Part shown: positions 26,880 to 39,200 of the stretch, piece by piece | Numbering within the stretch: position 1 is the stretch's first letter | Layout of the letters: every line of letters starts with the position of its first letter | Assembly: GCF_019175285.1 (NCBI RefSeq) | Contig: NC_056527.1 | Location: forward strand, 107,049,746 to 107,113,745 | Length of the DNA stretch: 64,000 nucleotides | Reading direction: 5' to 3' | Origin: Sceloporus undulatus | Taxonomy: Eukaryota > Chordata > Lepidosauria > Squamata > Phrynosomatidae | Program-made: the position numbers and the translations under genes | The notes under the pieces: model-generated | What the model was told of the DNA's origin: nothing | The model's database searches: none | Seen by the model: only the letters and a program-made list of their open reading frames with translations

Positions 26880-27030
26880 GTGCCTTCAAGCCATTTCTGA
26901 CTTATGGCGCCCCTAAGATGAACCTATAATTTGGCAAGATTTGTTTAGAGGTGATTTGTCTTTGTCTTCCTCTGAAGCTGAGAGAGTGTGACTTGGCTAA
27001 GGTCACCCAATGGTTTAAGGGACCCCTCTT
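26880..27030 (-). mobile_element. tRNA-derived SINE, 3' part, reverse
   Basis: Tail GTGTGCCTTCAAGCCATTTC and body CTGAGAGAGTGTGACTTGGC on the + strand indicate - orientation. The head is incomplete. Confidence 0.7.
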
Positions 27031-27139
27031 AATTCCCTATTAATGGCTGACATAAGTTGTGGAAGGGTCTTTGCCACATTATTCAGAATCATTGCCCCCC
27101 ATGGCCAATTTCTCTGTCAAACGTATGAACTGGCAAGGA

Positions 27140-27272
27140 TTCCCAAATTTTGGTACTCCAAGTGTTTTGGACTTCAGCTTCCAGAAGCCCCAGCCAATTT
27201 GGTCAGCAGTCAGGAATTCTGGAAGCTGAAGTCCAAAACATCTGGAGGACCAAAGTTTGAGAACCATTGCTT
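27140..27272. mobile_element. Short palindromic MITE (CAGTGGTTCCC family)
   Basis: GGATTCCCAAATTTTGGTAC to GACCAAAGTTTGAGAACC. Confidence 0.75.
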
Positions 27273-27437
27273 GACTTCCCAAGTATACTAGCCACAAGAC
27301 GCTATAGCATGCTGCCTTGCTGGTGCATCTAGCCCAGCATTGTCTATTCTTACTCAAAAGTGTCCAGGGTTTCAGGTCCTTCTCATCACCTACTACCTGA
27401 TCCCTACTAACCAGGGAAATAGAACTGGAACCTTCTA

Positions 27438-27674
27438 CAGTGGTCTCTTGGTATCTAGCTTTTGGTATCCATGGTTCCAGGGCATCCTATGGATATCAAA
27501 AGCTGTGGATGTTTAAGTCCCATTAAATACAATCAATAGTAAAATGGTGTCCTTTCTATCAAATGGAAAAATCAAGGTTTGCTTTTGGGAATTTATATAT
27601 TTTAAAAAATATTTTCAAGCCATAGATGCTTGAATCTGTGGATAAAAATATCAGTGGATATGGAGGGCAGACTG
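27438..27674. mobile_element. Tigger/pogo-like MITE with TA flanks
   Basis: Ends CAGTGGTCTCTTGGTATC and GATATGGAGGGCAGACTG, flanked by TA. The end sequence recalls CAGTCGGCCCTCCRTAT of Tigger elements. Confidence 0.65.
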
Positions 27675-28982
27675 TATATGCAAACCATGTATTTTACCAC
27701 TGAATTTGTCCAATATGTAGCTCTATACATCTATAGGGATAGATTTCATAAATAGGACATATCTGGAAAGAACAGCTTTTGCCCTAGAAATTTCTCCTGA
27801 TAGGACTGATCTACCCTACTTCCAAATACTGATGAGAAATCACATTTTTGAATGCTCTCCTGCAAATGCAAATACAGAATGGTAATGCAGTTTGGGTAGA
27901 ACTTTTCTCCGTGTGTTGCTAGTTTTTTGTTTACAAGCAGTTTGGGTCTATTGAACTTTTTTCTTTTTCTTTTCTTTTTTTAATGTGAAAGCATATTCAG
28001 ATTTTAAATTTGGCACCAGTAATCCAAAATGATGCAATGCATACAGGTGGTGTTAACTCTACCTCAGGCATCTCAATGGTGAAAGCTTTTTGATTTGGAG
28101 CCAGACTAACAGTGCAAAATATGTTTATGAAAAGTTAAGTCTCACTGTGATCAATTCTACTTACTTCCAGGTAAGTGTAAGGATCGCAACCAGAGTTAAT
28201 AATGCACAAAGCACTGCTTGATTAGGCTACAATCCGATAAGTATTCACCTAGCAATAAATCCTAGCCTATTGAATTTTGATGGAATTTATTAGATTGATT
28301 CCTATATTTTCTGTGCTACAATTAGAATGGAAAACATTCAGTTACCTGCCAGAAGTGCCCATGAGAACTGCAGTGGATGCTTTTATTATCTGTACTGTAC
28401 TGCATTCAAAGAACTGGGTTTATAGCCATGAAATAAAAACTAATTAGTCTTAAAAGTGCTGCCACATTTCTTTTTCTTTTCCTCCCCCTTCCTTCCTCCT
28501 TTTTAGGCTGCAAGAGACTAACATGGCAACTTCTTTGAAAACTACCCTACATAATGTGATAACATTAGGTAACTGATGGAATTTACATCTAGCTATTACT
28601 GTACTTTAGCCTTCCTCTTTCTTAAAAAGGAGTTGGTGACCTCTAGTGCCCAGGCCCTGTAACTGAAAGGGATATAAAAGAGGACAACAGTTGTTGGGTT
28701 ATGTTTCTGAAGCATCCTTATGCAGAACACATTTGCAAATGTTTCAGGCAGGATAGCAAGAACTTGGGGATTTTGAGAATTGTACTCCAAAGATAAACTT
28801 TTTTAGGCATTTGTTCTGAGTTCTTGTTACTTTGTATTTATTGTATACTGGTGACTCCTAGTTACGCTTGATAATTCAGCTCCTATTATGCTTGATAATT
28901 CAGCATGCTGTCTTGGGCTGATGGGATTTGCAGTCCAAAGGGTTGACAAAGCCTTCTCCCTATCCCATCCAAGAGAAACTAA

Positions 28983-29478
28983 GGCGGTTTACAGACCTCC
29001 CCTTTGGGGCGGCCTGTACCCGCCCCTTTCCCCGACAGATGGGGGCCTCAGCTGCCACAGCGGCAGCCCTGAGGTCCTAATCCACCGCTTTTCCAGGCTG
29101 CGGGGAAGTGGCAAAAGGCTGGGGAAAGGGAGAAAGGGGCCGCTCAGCTCCTTTCTCCTTTGTGTCACTGGTGCAGCCATGTAAAGGCTGCGCCAGTGAC
29201 ACAAAACCCAGAAGGAGCTCCAAAATGGAGCTCCTTCTGGTGCCGCAGAAAGGGCGCCACAGGCACCCTTCCATGGCGCCAGGACGTCACGTCCGTGCCA
29301 CTCCATTTGGAGGCGGCGCAGCCACAATGTCCTAATGGCGGCACCCATGTAGAATGGGCACCGCCATTTTGTATGTACCCTGTATGTACTAGGGTTGGGG
29401 GCGTCTGAAAGAGATGCCCCCGGGCAACCCTAGTATGTACAGAGTATGTACTAAAAGGTCCATTTGTAAAGGGCCTAA
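28983..29478. mobile_element. GC-rich non-autonomous DNA element
   Basis: Ends GGCGGTTTACAGACC and GGTCCATTTGTAAAGGGCC are inverted. An inner inverted pair (GTGTCACTGGTGCAGCC/GGCTGCGCCAGTGACAC) meets near 29184. GC-rich amid AT-rich DNA. Not a CpG island of a gene. Confidence 0.6.
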
Positions 29479-29619
29479 AATGACTGTTAAGGCCTTAAGT
29501 CTAGTGGACATCTTTCTGTGGGAATTAAAATTGGGCAGCTCCATAACATCCATATCCACTAAAGGGCTGCTGTTAAGTTGCTATGTAGTGCAGCCAGCAA
29601 AGTGACCAATGCACATTGG

Positions 29620-30018
29620 GACCAATGCACATCAACCTACATAATCCGCCCCGCACACTCAGAACACCGGGGAAGAATTTGTTGGAACATTGTAACACTC
29701 GATTAACCACAACTTCCCACAGAGCATTCACTGCTGCAGCCCCTAACTTATGGAATAGTCTGCCACAGGAGATCTGTCTTATCACCACTTTAGATGCCTT
29801 TAAAAAGGCACTAAATAAGGATCTCTTCCGGCGGGCTTTCCCATTGGATTTGGTATAGAGACGATGATTAAGACCTCCCTCTCTAAGTATGATGGCACAT
29901 GAATTGAGGTTTGAAGATTTTAAGGAAATACTGTAATAGGGATGTATTATTCACTATTAGTATTTTATTGATTGTTCAATTGTATTGTATTAATTTAATG
30001 CTGTAATCCCACTGCTGC

Positions 30019-30063
<45 letters not shown>

Positions 30064-30065
30064 GC
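29620..30065 (+). mobile_element. Non-LTR LINE RT C-terminus with (TTA)n tail
   Basis: 29640-29858 encodes NPPRTLRTPGKNLLEH, then APNLWNSLPQEI and LDAFKKALNKDLFRR, homologous to the fragment at 13571-13987. The 3' end carries a (TTA)n run at 30019-30062. Confidence 0.75.
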
Positions 30066-30554
30066 AACGAGACACCAGCTAGGGAGTGCCAATGAATGCT
30101 GAGACACTCTTGATGGTGTCCCGTTATGCATGTTTGCAATTCATTAACATGGTTTCTTAGTACTTCTGCTACATAGTTATGTATGTGTAAGGTTATGTAA
30201 CGTCCACTGTGATAGATGATGCTGGCCATATTCTTTATATCACACCCAAGCAGCCCAAAGTAGTATCAATTAATTCTACCTTTTATCCTCAATCCAGCCC
30301 TATGAATTGGGCTGAGATATAGAGAGTAATCCATGATAAGGCAAGAAACTTAAAAGGCAGAGTAAAACCTTCAACTCGGTATCCTCAGTCTAAGTATAAA
30401 TGCTGTACTATAACTGTTACAGAAAACTGACCCTGACTTTGAGCTTCACTATCCATGGCACTTATTTTCCTGATGCCAAGCTGAATGCCTCCCAAAGTTA
30501 TAGATGTTGACACCTCTTGTCTAACCTGCTTGATGCCCAAATTACCCTGAGTAC

Positions 30555-30737
30555 AACCTATCATGGGGTTTTCTTAGCACATTTCTTCAGAGGGGTTTAC
30601 CATTGCCATCCTCTGAGGCTGAGAGAGTGTGACTTGCCCAAGGCCACCAAGTGGGTTTACATGGCCGAGCTGGGATTCGAACCCCGGTCTCCAGAGTTAT
30701 AATCCAAAGCTCAAACCATGACACCATACTGGTTAAA
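30555..30737 (-). mobile_element. tRNA-derived SINE, reverse
   Basis: CTATCATGGGGTTTTCTTAG, GAGAGAGTGTGACTTGCCCA and the B-box complement GGGATTCGAACCCCGG are visible. Tail end missing. Confidence 0.8.
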
Positions 30738-31357
30738 AATGCCTTTGTGTCTCAATCTCTTTCAGCCACATAACTTCATGTACTGAATTAGCAATTCCAT
30801 TTTCCAGAGGGAGGCACTGAATCTGGGAGCTAGCAGCTCAAACCAGAAAGCTACACTTGACTCTCTATAAAGCCTGAGCAAGGTTTTGAAGCCTGGTCCA
30901 GTTTCTGGGCCATACTTGCTGTGAAGCCCAGGACTTGGAAATATGTTGCAGTGGGATAGATGAAGAAGCTTCAATACATTTGGGGGGGGGGGGGAATCTG
31001 ATGTGAATTAGGCACTACTTCAAGGTAGCATGAGGAGCATCTGCAGGCGCAGCTTGATAGGAAATGGCCAGTTCCCATCATTTCCCCAGGAGCAGCATAG
31101 CCATGACCTCAGTTCCCAATAAACATGAAGGCTCCAGATTTTACAGCCTGAGCCCAACAAAGAGAGAGGAGGGGGGATGTATTTGCATTTAATAACTTTT
31201 GATTTAATTGTTTTGCCACGCTGCTGGGCGCCAGGCACAGCGGAGCTCAGAAATCTGTAACATGGCTTCCCGCTACAGTGGGGAGCAAAGATGGTCTCCC
31301 CTCAGTCTCAGCTCACAAACACAAATGCTCCATTTACCAATGAAAATCAAGCTGGAG

Positions 31358-31360
<3 letters not shown>

Positions 31361-31391
<31 letters not shown>
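31361..31391. repeat. (GT)n microsatellite
   Basis: About 15 GT units, followed by (GA)n. Confidence 0.95.
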
Positions 31392-31392
<1 letters not shown>

Positions 31393-32431
31393 AGAGAGAG
31401 AAAGGGAGAGATTGGCTGGACTGTAGATCAAAGCAAAAAAAGCATCAAAGCATGCATTTGGAAAAAAATGCTTTGAAAGAGAGGCAGATTTTTTTTAAAA
31501 AAATGTCCCTAGTTTTGGTAAATCAAATTAAAAATATCTTTTTGTTATCAATCACTTATGAATGCTCTGGCTTTTCCCATGAACACAAGTCACGGCATGT
31601 GACACAGAAATAAAAATCCTTCTTATAGTCACCATTTGCTGCATTCATTATGAAGACAATTCAAAATGGAAGTTATTTCATGCACTCTTTCCTTTACCCT
31701 CTGGTGTTCCTCTCATTTTGTCTGTGTAAAATACCATGTACACAAGGGCCACAAAAGTAATCATGTTCCCAGACATATCTTCATGTAAAGAAATGGATCC
31801 TGTAGCACAAGGGTGGGGAACCTGTAGCCTTCCAGATACTGGTAGATACAGGGGGACCTGATATCCTAATTACCAAGGACAAGGCACTGCAAAGCACTGC
31901 AAGAAAAATATAGGACATTACAAAATAAAGGCTAAAAACACTCATATGAATTCATGCTTCTTAGTCATGCACAAATGGAGTACAGTTTGACATCCTTCCT
32001 GGACAGAAGATTTAAATGTAGAAAAGAAGATAGCTGGTCACCCTGTCCTAGATACTGAGTCCTCCTATCAGCCCAAGCCAATGGGGCCAAAGCTCAATGA
32101 TGATAGGAGGTCCCATCCAGTGACATCATGGGGTCACAAGTTTCCTACCCTTGCCATTGTAGTTGACCCCAGAATTTGCAGCTAGGCTATGTGGGCAATT
32201 TGTGTCCTTGCAGAAGGTGAATAGCAATTCCCATCAGCCATAACCAACAGAGTCAATGGCAAGGCCTGATGGATGCTGCAGTCTGAGAGTATCTGGAGGG
32301 CCACATATGGCACCAAACTACATATGCATAAGTACATATGCACAAAATTCTCTTGCATAAAACCCCCATCATTCTCCAAATTCAACTTTGTAACCCCCCC
32401 CCCCAAATAATATATCAATCACATAGATGTT

Positions 32432-32662
32432 TGTTGCTTTTGTGTGACTTCAAGTAATGTCCAACTTATGGCAACCTAAAAGTGAACCCATCAAAGGGGT
32501 TTCTTGGCAAGATTTGTTCAGAGGGGGTTTGCCATTGCCTCCCTCTCAGTGTGTGACTTGCCCAAGATCATCCAATGGGCTTACATGGCCAAGGAGATAC
32601 TTGAACCCTTGTCTTTCAGAGTCCTAGTCCAACATTTGAACAACTATATCATGCTGGTTGAC
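32432..32662 (-). mobile_element. tRNA-derived SINE, reverse
   Basis: The complete order tail, body, head is seen on the - strand (TGTGACTTCAAGTAATGTCC to AACTATATCATGCTGG). Confidence 0.8.
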
Positions 32663-33212
32663 ATCCATCTGGACAGAGAGCTCAGAAAAGGGACTTTTTG
32701 GGACTACCAGATCCAGAAAATCAGAGCCAGCATGAAAACCATGGGGTTTCTGGTCCAAAAAGTCACTTTTCCAAGGTGTCCCCTGAAGTGGCCATCCTGG
32801 CTCTGATATTCTGAAAGTTGTAGTTCAGTCCCAGTGACCCACCCTGTTCCAAGCTGTGCCCTAGACTATAGATTTCAACCTGTGATCCCAGACTCCTGGT
32901 TGCTAGGTGTATGAATACTCTAGAACTTCAGGTTCTATGACACCTCTCCAAGGTTCTGACATCATTCATGCCCTGGGGCAGCTTCATGCCCCAGGCCCAC
33001 CTCTACCGACCTGCATTAGAAGAAGGTGCCTGTCAATCTCTGCAGTTTCTGTGGGGAGCCTACTGTGGGCGCCAGCCCCACATGGAACTGGTATCCCCAG
33101 AGCAAGAGAGAGATGAGCCAGCCTAGCCTGGGTTTACTTCTTTGCCTAGTGCTGGTCATCGAAGGTAGGAGGAGAGACCCCACATGATAATGGAGATATT
33201 GGCAGGGATGGG

Positions 33213-33293
33213 ATGGGGAGGCAAGGGGCAAGCAGAGATTGTTTCTCCTCGCCTTCCCTTCTAGCTCTGATTTTGGCCCTTTCCTTCCTCCAG
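33213..33293 (+). CDS. TMEM190: TMEM190 exon 1 (signal peptide)
   Basis: This is the ATG start to a CAG|GTACAA donor, 27 codons in phase 0. Residues 1-14 carry two arginines and a cysteine, followed by the hydrophobic run LLALILALSFL typical of a signal peptide. An ATG five bases upstream is in another frame. Chosen because it supplies the needed signal peptide and splices in frame to the 22-nt exon. No TATA box is evident upstream. Confidence 0.65.
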
Positions 33294-36200
33294 GTACAAC
33301 CGGAAGTTTCTTCAAGCCTCTCAGTGAGTAAAGTGTGGCTTTCTTTTCCTTCCTTCTCTAGCTCCTTACTTTTTCTCCATCTCATCTCCAGAGTCCTACT
33401 CTCCAAAAGACAGGTCAGTGGGCTCCCTCTGGAGCCCACAGTAGGAACCACAGTCTCAGGTGGTTCAGAGCTGTCTTTCGGAGAGGTATAAATTAAATAT
33501 CTGTGTGTATTTCTTTATTTATTACATTTGTACAGTATGCTGCCTTTCTCCCAGAAAGCCTTCAAAGGCTTAAATACCCCAAAGATCTGTCTACTCCCCT
33601 GGGAAGCTAAGGAACATCAGCCCTGGTCAGTACTTGGGTGGGAGAACACCAACAAAAACCAGGCGCTGTAGGCTATATTTCAAACAAAAACACCTCTGAG
33701 TATTCTTTGCCTAAGAAAACTCTATGAAATTCATGGGGTCACCATAAGTTGATAGAAACTTGAAGGCATGCACTCATGTACCTTCAAATCACCTGTTGAC
33801 CTATGAAAGCCCCAAGAATTTCATAAGATTTTCTCAGGCAAGTAATACTCAGAGGTGGTTTGCCATTGCCTTCATCTGGAATATGGCCTACAGCACGTGG
33901 CATTCCCTGGTGGTCTCCTATCCAAGTACTAATCGGGGCTGACTTTGCTTAGCTTCCTGGTGCCTTTAGGCAGCAAATTAAATGCTGCCCTTGTTGTATG
34001 CCGTCAAGTCATTTTGCATCTATGGTGGCTCTAATATGACCCTAACACAGGATTTTCTTGGCAAGATTTGTTCAGTAGCTGTTTGCCATTGCCTTTCTCT
34101 GAGGCTTGACCAAGGTCACCCAGTCGGTTTCCATGGCCAAGCGGGGATTCAAACTCTGATCTCCAGAGTCATAGTCCAGTGCTTAAATCACTCCTCCATG
34201 CTGGCTCCCTTGTAAATTAAATAGAAAACTTATGTTGTCTAGAATTTACTGTGCCTTTGGTCACAGTGTTAAGGACTAAAAACCTATACTGTTTTGTTGT
34301 TGTTGTTGTTGTTAGAACACATTGCAATGGTCTACAGAACAGCTTTCCCAAACCAGGAAGCTGCATTGGACTACAACTCCATATGTGTTGGGCTACAACA
34401 GCTCCCATTATCCCCAGTAAACCCTGCCAGTGGTAGGGAATGATGTTGGTTGTAGTCAGTCGACATGACTGGCCCTTGCTTTTGACTTAGGGGACTACTG
34501 GACAGAAGAAGATGGAAATCCTTGTAGTCCAACCTACCCAGAGGGTACTAGGTTAAGGAAAGCTGGAAGCACGCTATACTGATCTGAATGCCCAATAGTG
34601 TAATCTGGGAGCAGGCAGATTAACATTATAAAAGCCATCATACAAGCCTTTCCTTTGTGAGATGACAAGAGCAGTAGGACAGCAGGGACACTGACTGAAA
34701 TGGAAGTGAAAGGTTCTCCATTTTTCTTAGCGTGCCGCCAAGACATCGCAGAAAGGAAAAAATGTGGTGCTGAAGCCGAAAAGTTCTACCCCAATGAATG
34801 CTTGAAGAAAAAATGCTGTTATCGTAACAATACCTGTTACCACCATGTTATTGATGGTAAGACAGAGATTTAAAGTTGCCTTAACCCACAATGTCTATAG
34901 ACCTTCCTTCACAGGAAGCCAATCTATTCCATGGATATCACATTTGATGTTGAAATTGAACAAAAAGTGGACAAGATGTTGGGAGGGGGGATGACTATAA
35001 CTCCCAGAATCTTCTAGCCAGCATGGCATTTGGCATTTGAGGAAATAGCATCCCAAAAAGTATGTTTTCCAAACAACAGATATATCTGTGTTACAAACTA
35101 TTGCTCTTCCTAAAGGATTCTGGGAACTATTGTTTGACCAAAGTACTGACAATTCTCTTGGAAATCCTGAGATAACTTCACAGAACTATATTGCACTGGT
35201 CAAGAGAAAGAATGACTGTCAGCCCAATTCTGGGCGTGTGGTGTTGATACAGACAACACCCTGTAGCTGGGGGTAAACATAATCCTTTCTTCCCCTGTGA
35301 GTACAGCCCTAGCGATTTCAGACAGACATTTGGAATGTGGCTATTCAAGCATCACAAGCACCTATAGGACAGTACCTGTGACATCACTGACAAAAACGGA
35401 ACAGCAAATACTTCCCTGCCGATGTTTGTGTTACGCTGTGCATGGCAGGAAAAGCACTCATTCTGCAAAAGGGAAATATACAGGAGAGCAGCAACTAACA
35501 AATAGCATTGCTCTACATATATTTACTTTGAAGTGAGTCTCTCTGTGTTCAATAGAGGTAACTCACCAGATTCTTATATAAAATTCTAATCAGTTTTTCT
35601 GAGTAGATACAAGGAATGTGGGGAGTGGGAGGGTGGCAGTTTCTGCCCCCCCCAAATAATGTGTTAATTAGAACCTCCCACGTGTAGAGTTGTGCCCAAA
35701 GAGATGCCCAAATGAGCATGTGTGGATTGGAAAAGTGGCATTTGCCACTATAATACCACTTCCATGCACATCTTTGCCAAGCCTTCTTGGAACAATCTGG
35801 TAACAGCTGGGTTATCCAACAGGGCAAACATAGAGAAGTAATTCTGTGCATCTTCGCCAAGCCTTTTTGGAACATCTGGTAACAGCTAGGTTATCCAACA
35901 AAACAACATAGGAGTTTATCACACAGGATGGATCCCGTACAGAAACTGGATTTAAACTGGAAAAGGAGGTAGTTTTTCAGATGACATTTGGGTTAACCAG
36001 AACAGAAATTAGAAAAAAAACCTGCAAAAGCGGGTTGTTTTTCAGACGATGTTAGTGTTAATTAATTAATGCGACATTATCCCGAATCGAAACTAGACAA
36101 AATGCACTCCTTTTTACTTTTGGAAAATCATGAAAATAAAAAGGGGCAGGTTTTGTCTAGTTTCTATTTGGGTTAATGTCACATTAAGCCTGTCATGTGG

Positions 36201-39200
36201 GAAAAACTACCCACTTTTGCCATTTTTTCTGGTTTTTAAATCCTGTTTCTGCACGGGATTTTTGCAGTTTGTCCCCATGTGAGAAACTCCATAGAGAAGT
36301 AATTTTCTAGGTGGCAAGTTATTTCGGCATTAAGCAGGCTGCTTGAGAACCATGATACAAGTGGTGCAGGACCTGCTTGAGCTTATCATTTTGAATTACA
36401 CATCCAAATGCTTACCAGGTAAATTAATTCCTGCATATTAAGAAGTAGAATCTTAGAGAGAAGGCTAGAAAAAGCTTCAGCGTCCCATTTCCCCTAACAT
36501 GTTAGTGTCTTTTCTGAAAATTACTGTATTTCTTAAACCCAGGGGATAGCTCAAAGAAGCAGTTTCTACCACTTACTATCTGAAGTAATTTAGTACAGCA
36601 AGAGTTGTGTCATATGGCATTTCCCTACTGATTTTAACTCAGCGTTGAGTTTTCCAGGTTGGTTCAGTAGAGTACTGGATTCTCTATAAATGTGATCAGA
36701 GATTGGAAAAGTTACTCTTTTCTTTATCTTACAATGTCCAGTATTCCCTGCAGCCAGTATGCTGACTGTGGGGAGGATTCAAGAAGTTGTAAGCCAAAAG
36801 AAGTAACTTCCCCATGGCACATGTTTGACAGTGAAGGGCTCTTGAGACTTGTTCCACTCTTCTCACTGCAAGCTAAGTACTGTTCTTGTAGGTCTTTTTA
36901 AAAAGAGGCATGGACAGGTATCAGCCTCATGGGCCAGGTACCACACTCTTCTGCCATCTGTTCTATAGTGACTGTTCATTGCATTTCAAGGAGACCGTAT
37001 AAAATCTGGTGCATGACTGTCACGAAAATCTGGAACTAGAAGAGGGAATATGGGACCCAGTTTTTTGCACTGAGTAAATTAATGCATCAGGGAGAGTATA
37101 CTGCAATCTTATCCCTGACATGTTGATTTTCTACATGCAGAATGTACATTATTAAGGGAGATAAGATATTCAGACACTGCAGGTTATTGCCACCACTAGC
37201 ACCCTGATTCAGGAAAATCTTTTTTCCCCCACTTGACTCTCTTCTACATTTTAAATAATGCCCTTATTATGGACTACATATCTGAATTATTTCAGTGTGT
37301 TTAAACTGTAACCTGAAATGATCATTTTTGTTTAAACACATTACATATACCTGTTACATCAGTAATAGAATGTGTAGGACTAGCTTTCAAAAGCCAGGAA
37401 GCAGCAGAGGAAATCATGATGAATCAACCTGGTCAATCCTTAGCAGAAGAAAATCCCAAATATAAAATAAAACCTGCAATTTAGAAGTGGCTTCTTTACA
37501 GTGTTAGGTGAAGGAACCTATTTCTAAACTGGCCAGGTGCTGAGATAGTAGCTTTGTATGCCTTGCCCTGACTCTTCCCTTTAAATGTTGTTTCCCCTGG
37601 GCATTCTAATCTACACTGAACCACCCAGTCTGGAAGCCACCAATTCAATATCTTACATATCTTACAGCTATTGAGATATACAGTGGCCCTAGTGCATGGG
37701 AAAGTTACTTTTTTATTATTATTTGCCCCTGGTATTCAGGTTAGCTAGGGGCTATTGTCCATGAAAAATAACTTTTTCAGGATCTTGGGGACTCACATAA
37801 GTGGACTTTGCTTAGGGTTCCATTAGATCTCATCTGAATTCAGCACTTTGGCTGACGATTATATTTTAGGCAAGGGATTAACTGAGTTGCCAACTGCCTT
37901 TTTTCCCAACAGGTCCCAGACAACGCCGGAATGCAGGGATCATTGGTGGAACCTCCGTCATATTTTTCATTCTCTCTGTGTGTCTGTTCTACAGATGGTA
38001 AGTTGTATGCAGAGCTTGGATATAACTCACTAAATTAACACACTAAATCATTAACTAATTAGATTGGTCTGTCAAGATAACCGAACATGACAGACTCTCT
38101 GATTGATACTAAAATACTGTAAATTCTGTGCTTTAACAAGTGCTTGTAGAGTGTGTTAGGATGGGTGGCTCTCTCTGATAGATTCAGTATGACAAGAAGG
38201 CCTACAGAGAAGGAGAACTAGGGATAGAGGAGATGCTGCACTCTAGAAATAACACAGCTTGGCTCCACTTTAACTACCATGATGGCTTCCTACAGAATCC
38301 TGGGCTTTGTTGTTTTGTGCGGCACCATCACGCTGGCAGAGAAGGCTAAAGACCTTGTGAAACTACAAATCCCAAGACTCTATAGGATGGAGCTACAGCA
38401 CTCCCTCAAACTACATTATTTCCACAGTGCAGATGCACCTGTTGTTGTGCTAGGCAGGAGCACTCAGTTAAAATATGGCTGTGAAGCAACTCAAGAGCTG
38501 GGACTAGGGAGCAATTTGAAAAGACTGGAAAGAAAGAAAGAAAGAGTAACCTATTGTGGAATGGGATAGAGCAGGAAACTGATATCTTTATTTAGCCTCA
38601 GCTTTATAGAAAGGCTGGTGTTTCCTGCTCCCTCACCTATTGTCCTGTGTGTCCGTGTGACTCTCTTCAATTATCCCCCTCTGTTGATTTTATTCTGGTT
38701 TGTATTGCATATTTTTCTATAATATGTCCGTGTGTGCATGTACACACACACAAAATAATATTGTTTATTATTATTACAGGGAACCCCTTTATCATATTTT
38801 AGTGTGCTTGTTGTTTAAACAGTGGTAGGCATTTGGATAATTAAATGAAAAGTTTTCCTCATCTCCACATTGAACACAAAACATGTTGTCCTGTAGATGG
38901 GGTTGGACTACAACTCTGAAGGTCCTAGCCAGCATAATCAATGTTGAGAAATGCTAGGAGTTGTAGTTCAACATCACTGAGAGACATGATCACCATCCCT
39001 GCTTTATCATTCCTTTTAATCCTTAATAAAGAAGACATTTGAACGGTAAGTGAACATGTTGGCAAGGGTGTGGGGTTAAAACAAAAGAGGAGAGATACAG
39101 ATCAATGAATAAATGTAACTGAACAAGTTGTAAGGTGAGGTCTCATAATTCAGGACAACCTTTCCCAAACTGATAGTTTCCATATGTACAGAAATTCTGC

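Larger units (their letters stand above)
21993..33212. other. Gene-free DNA upstream of TMEM190
   Basis: 25780-26860 is about 1 kb of GC-richer, non-repetitive sequence with open frames on both strands; no homology recognised. 31845-32050 repeats the element nested at 545-770. Mammalian IL11, the usual neighbour on this side, was looked for and not seen. Confidence 0.5.

Noticed and set aside
29108-29408. Open frames on both strands that might be a small gene with CpG island
   Set aside because: They lie in a GC-rich element with inverted ends; no conserved domain.
1-33212. IL11, the expected neighbour of TMEM190
   Set aside because: No four-helix cytokine exon could be recognised by eye; it may lie upstream of the window or be too diverged to see.
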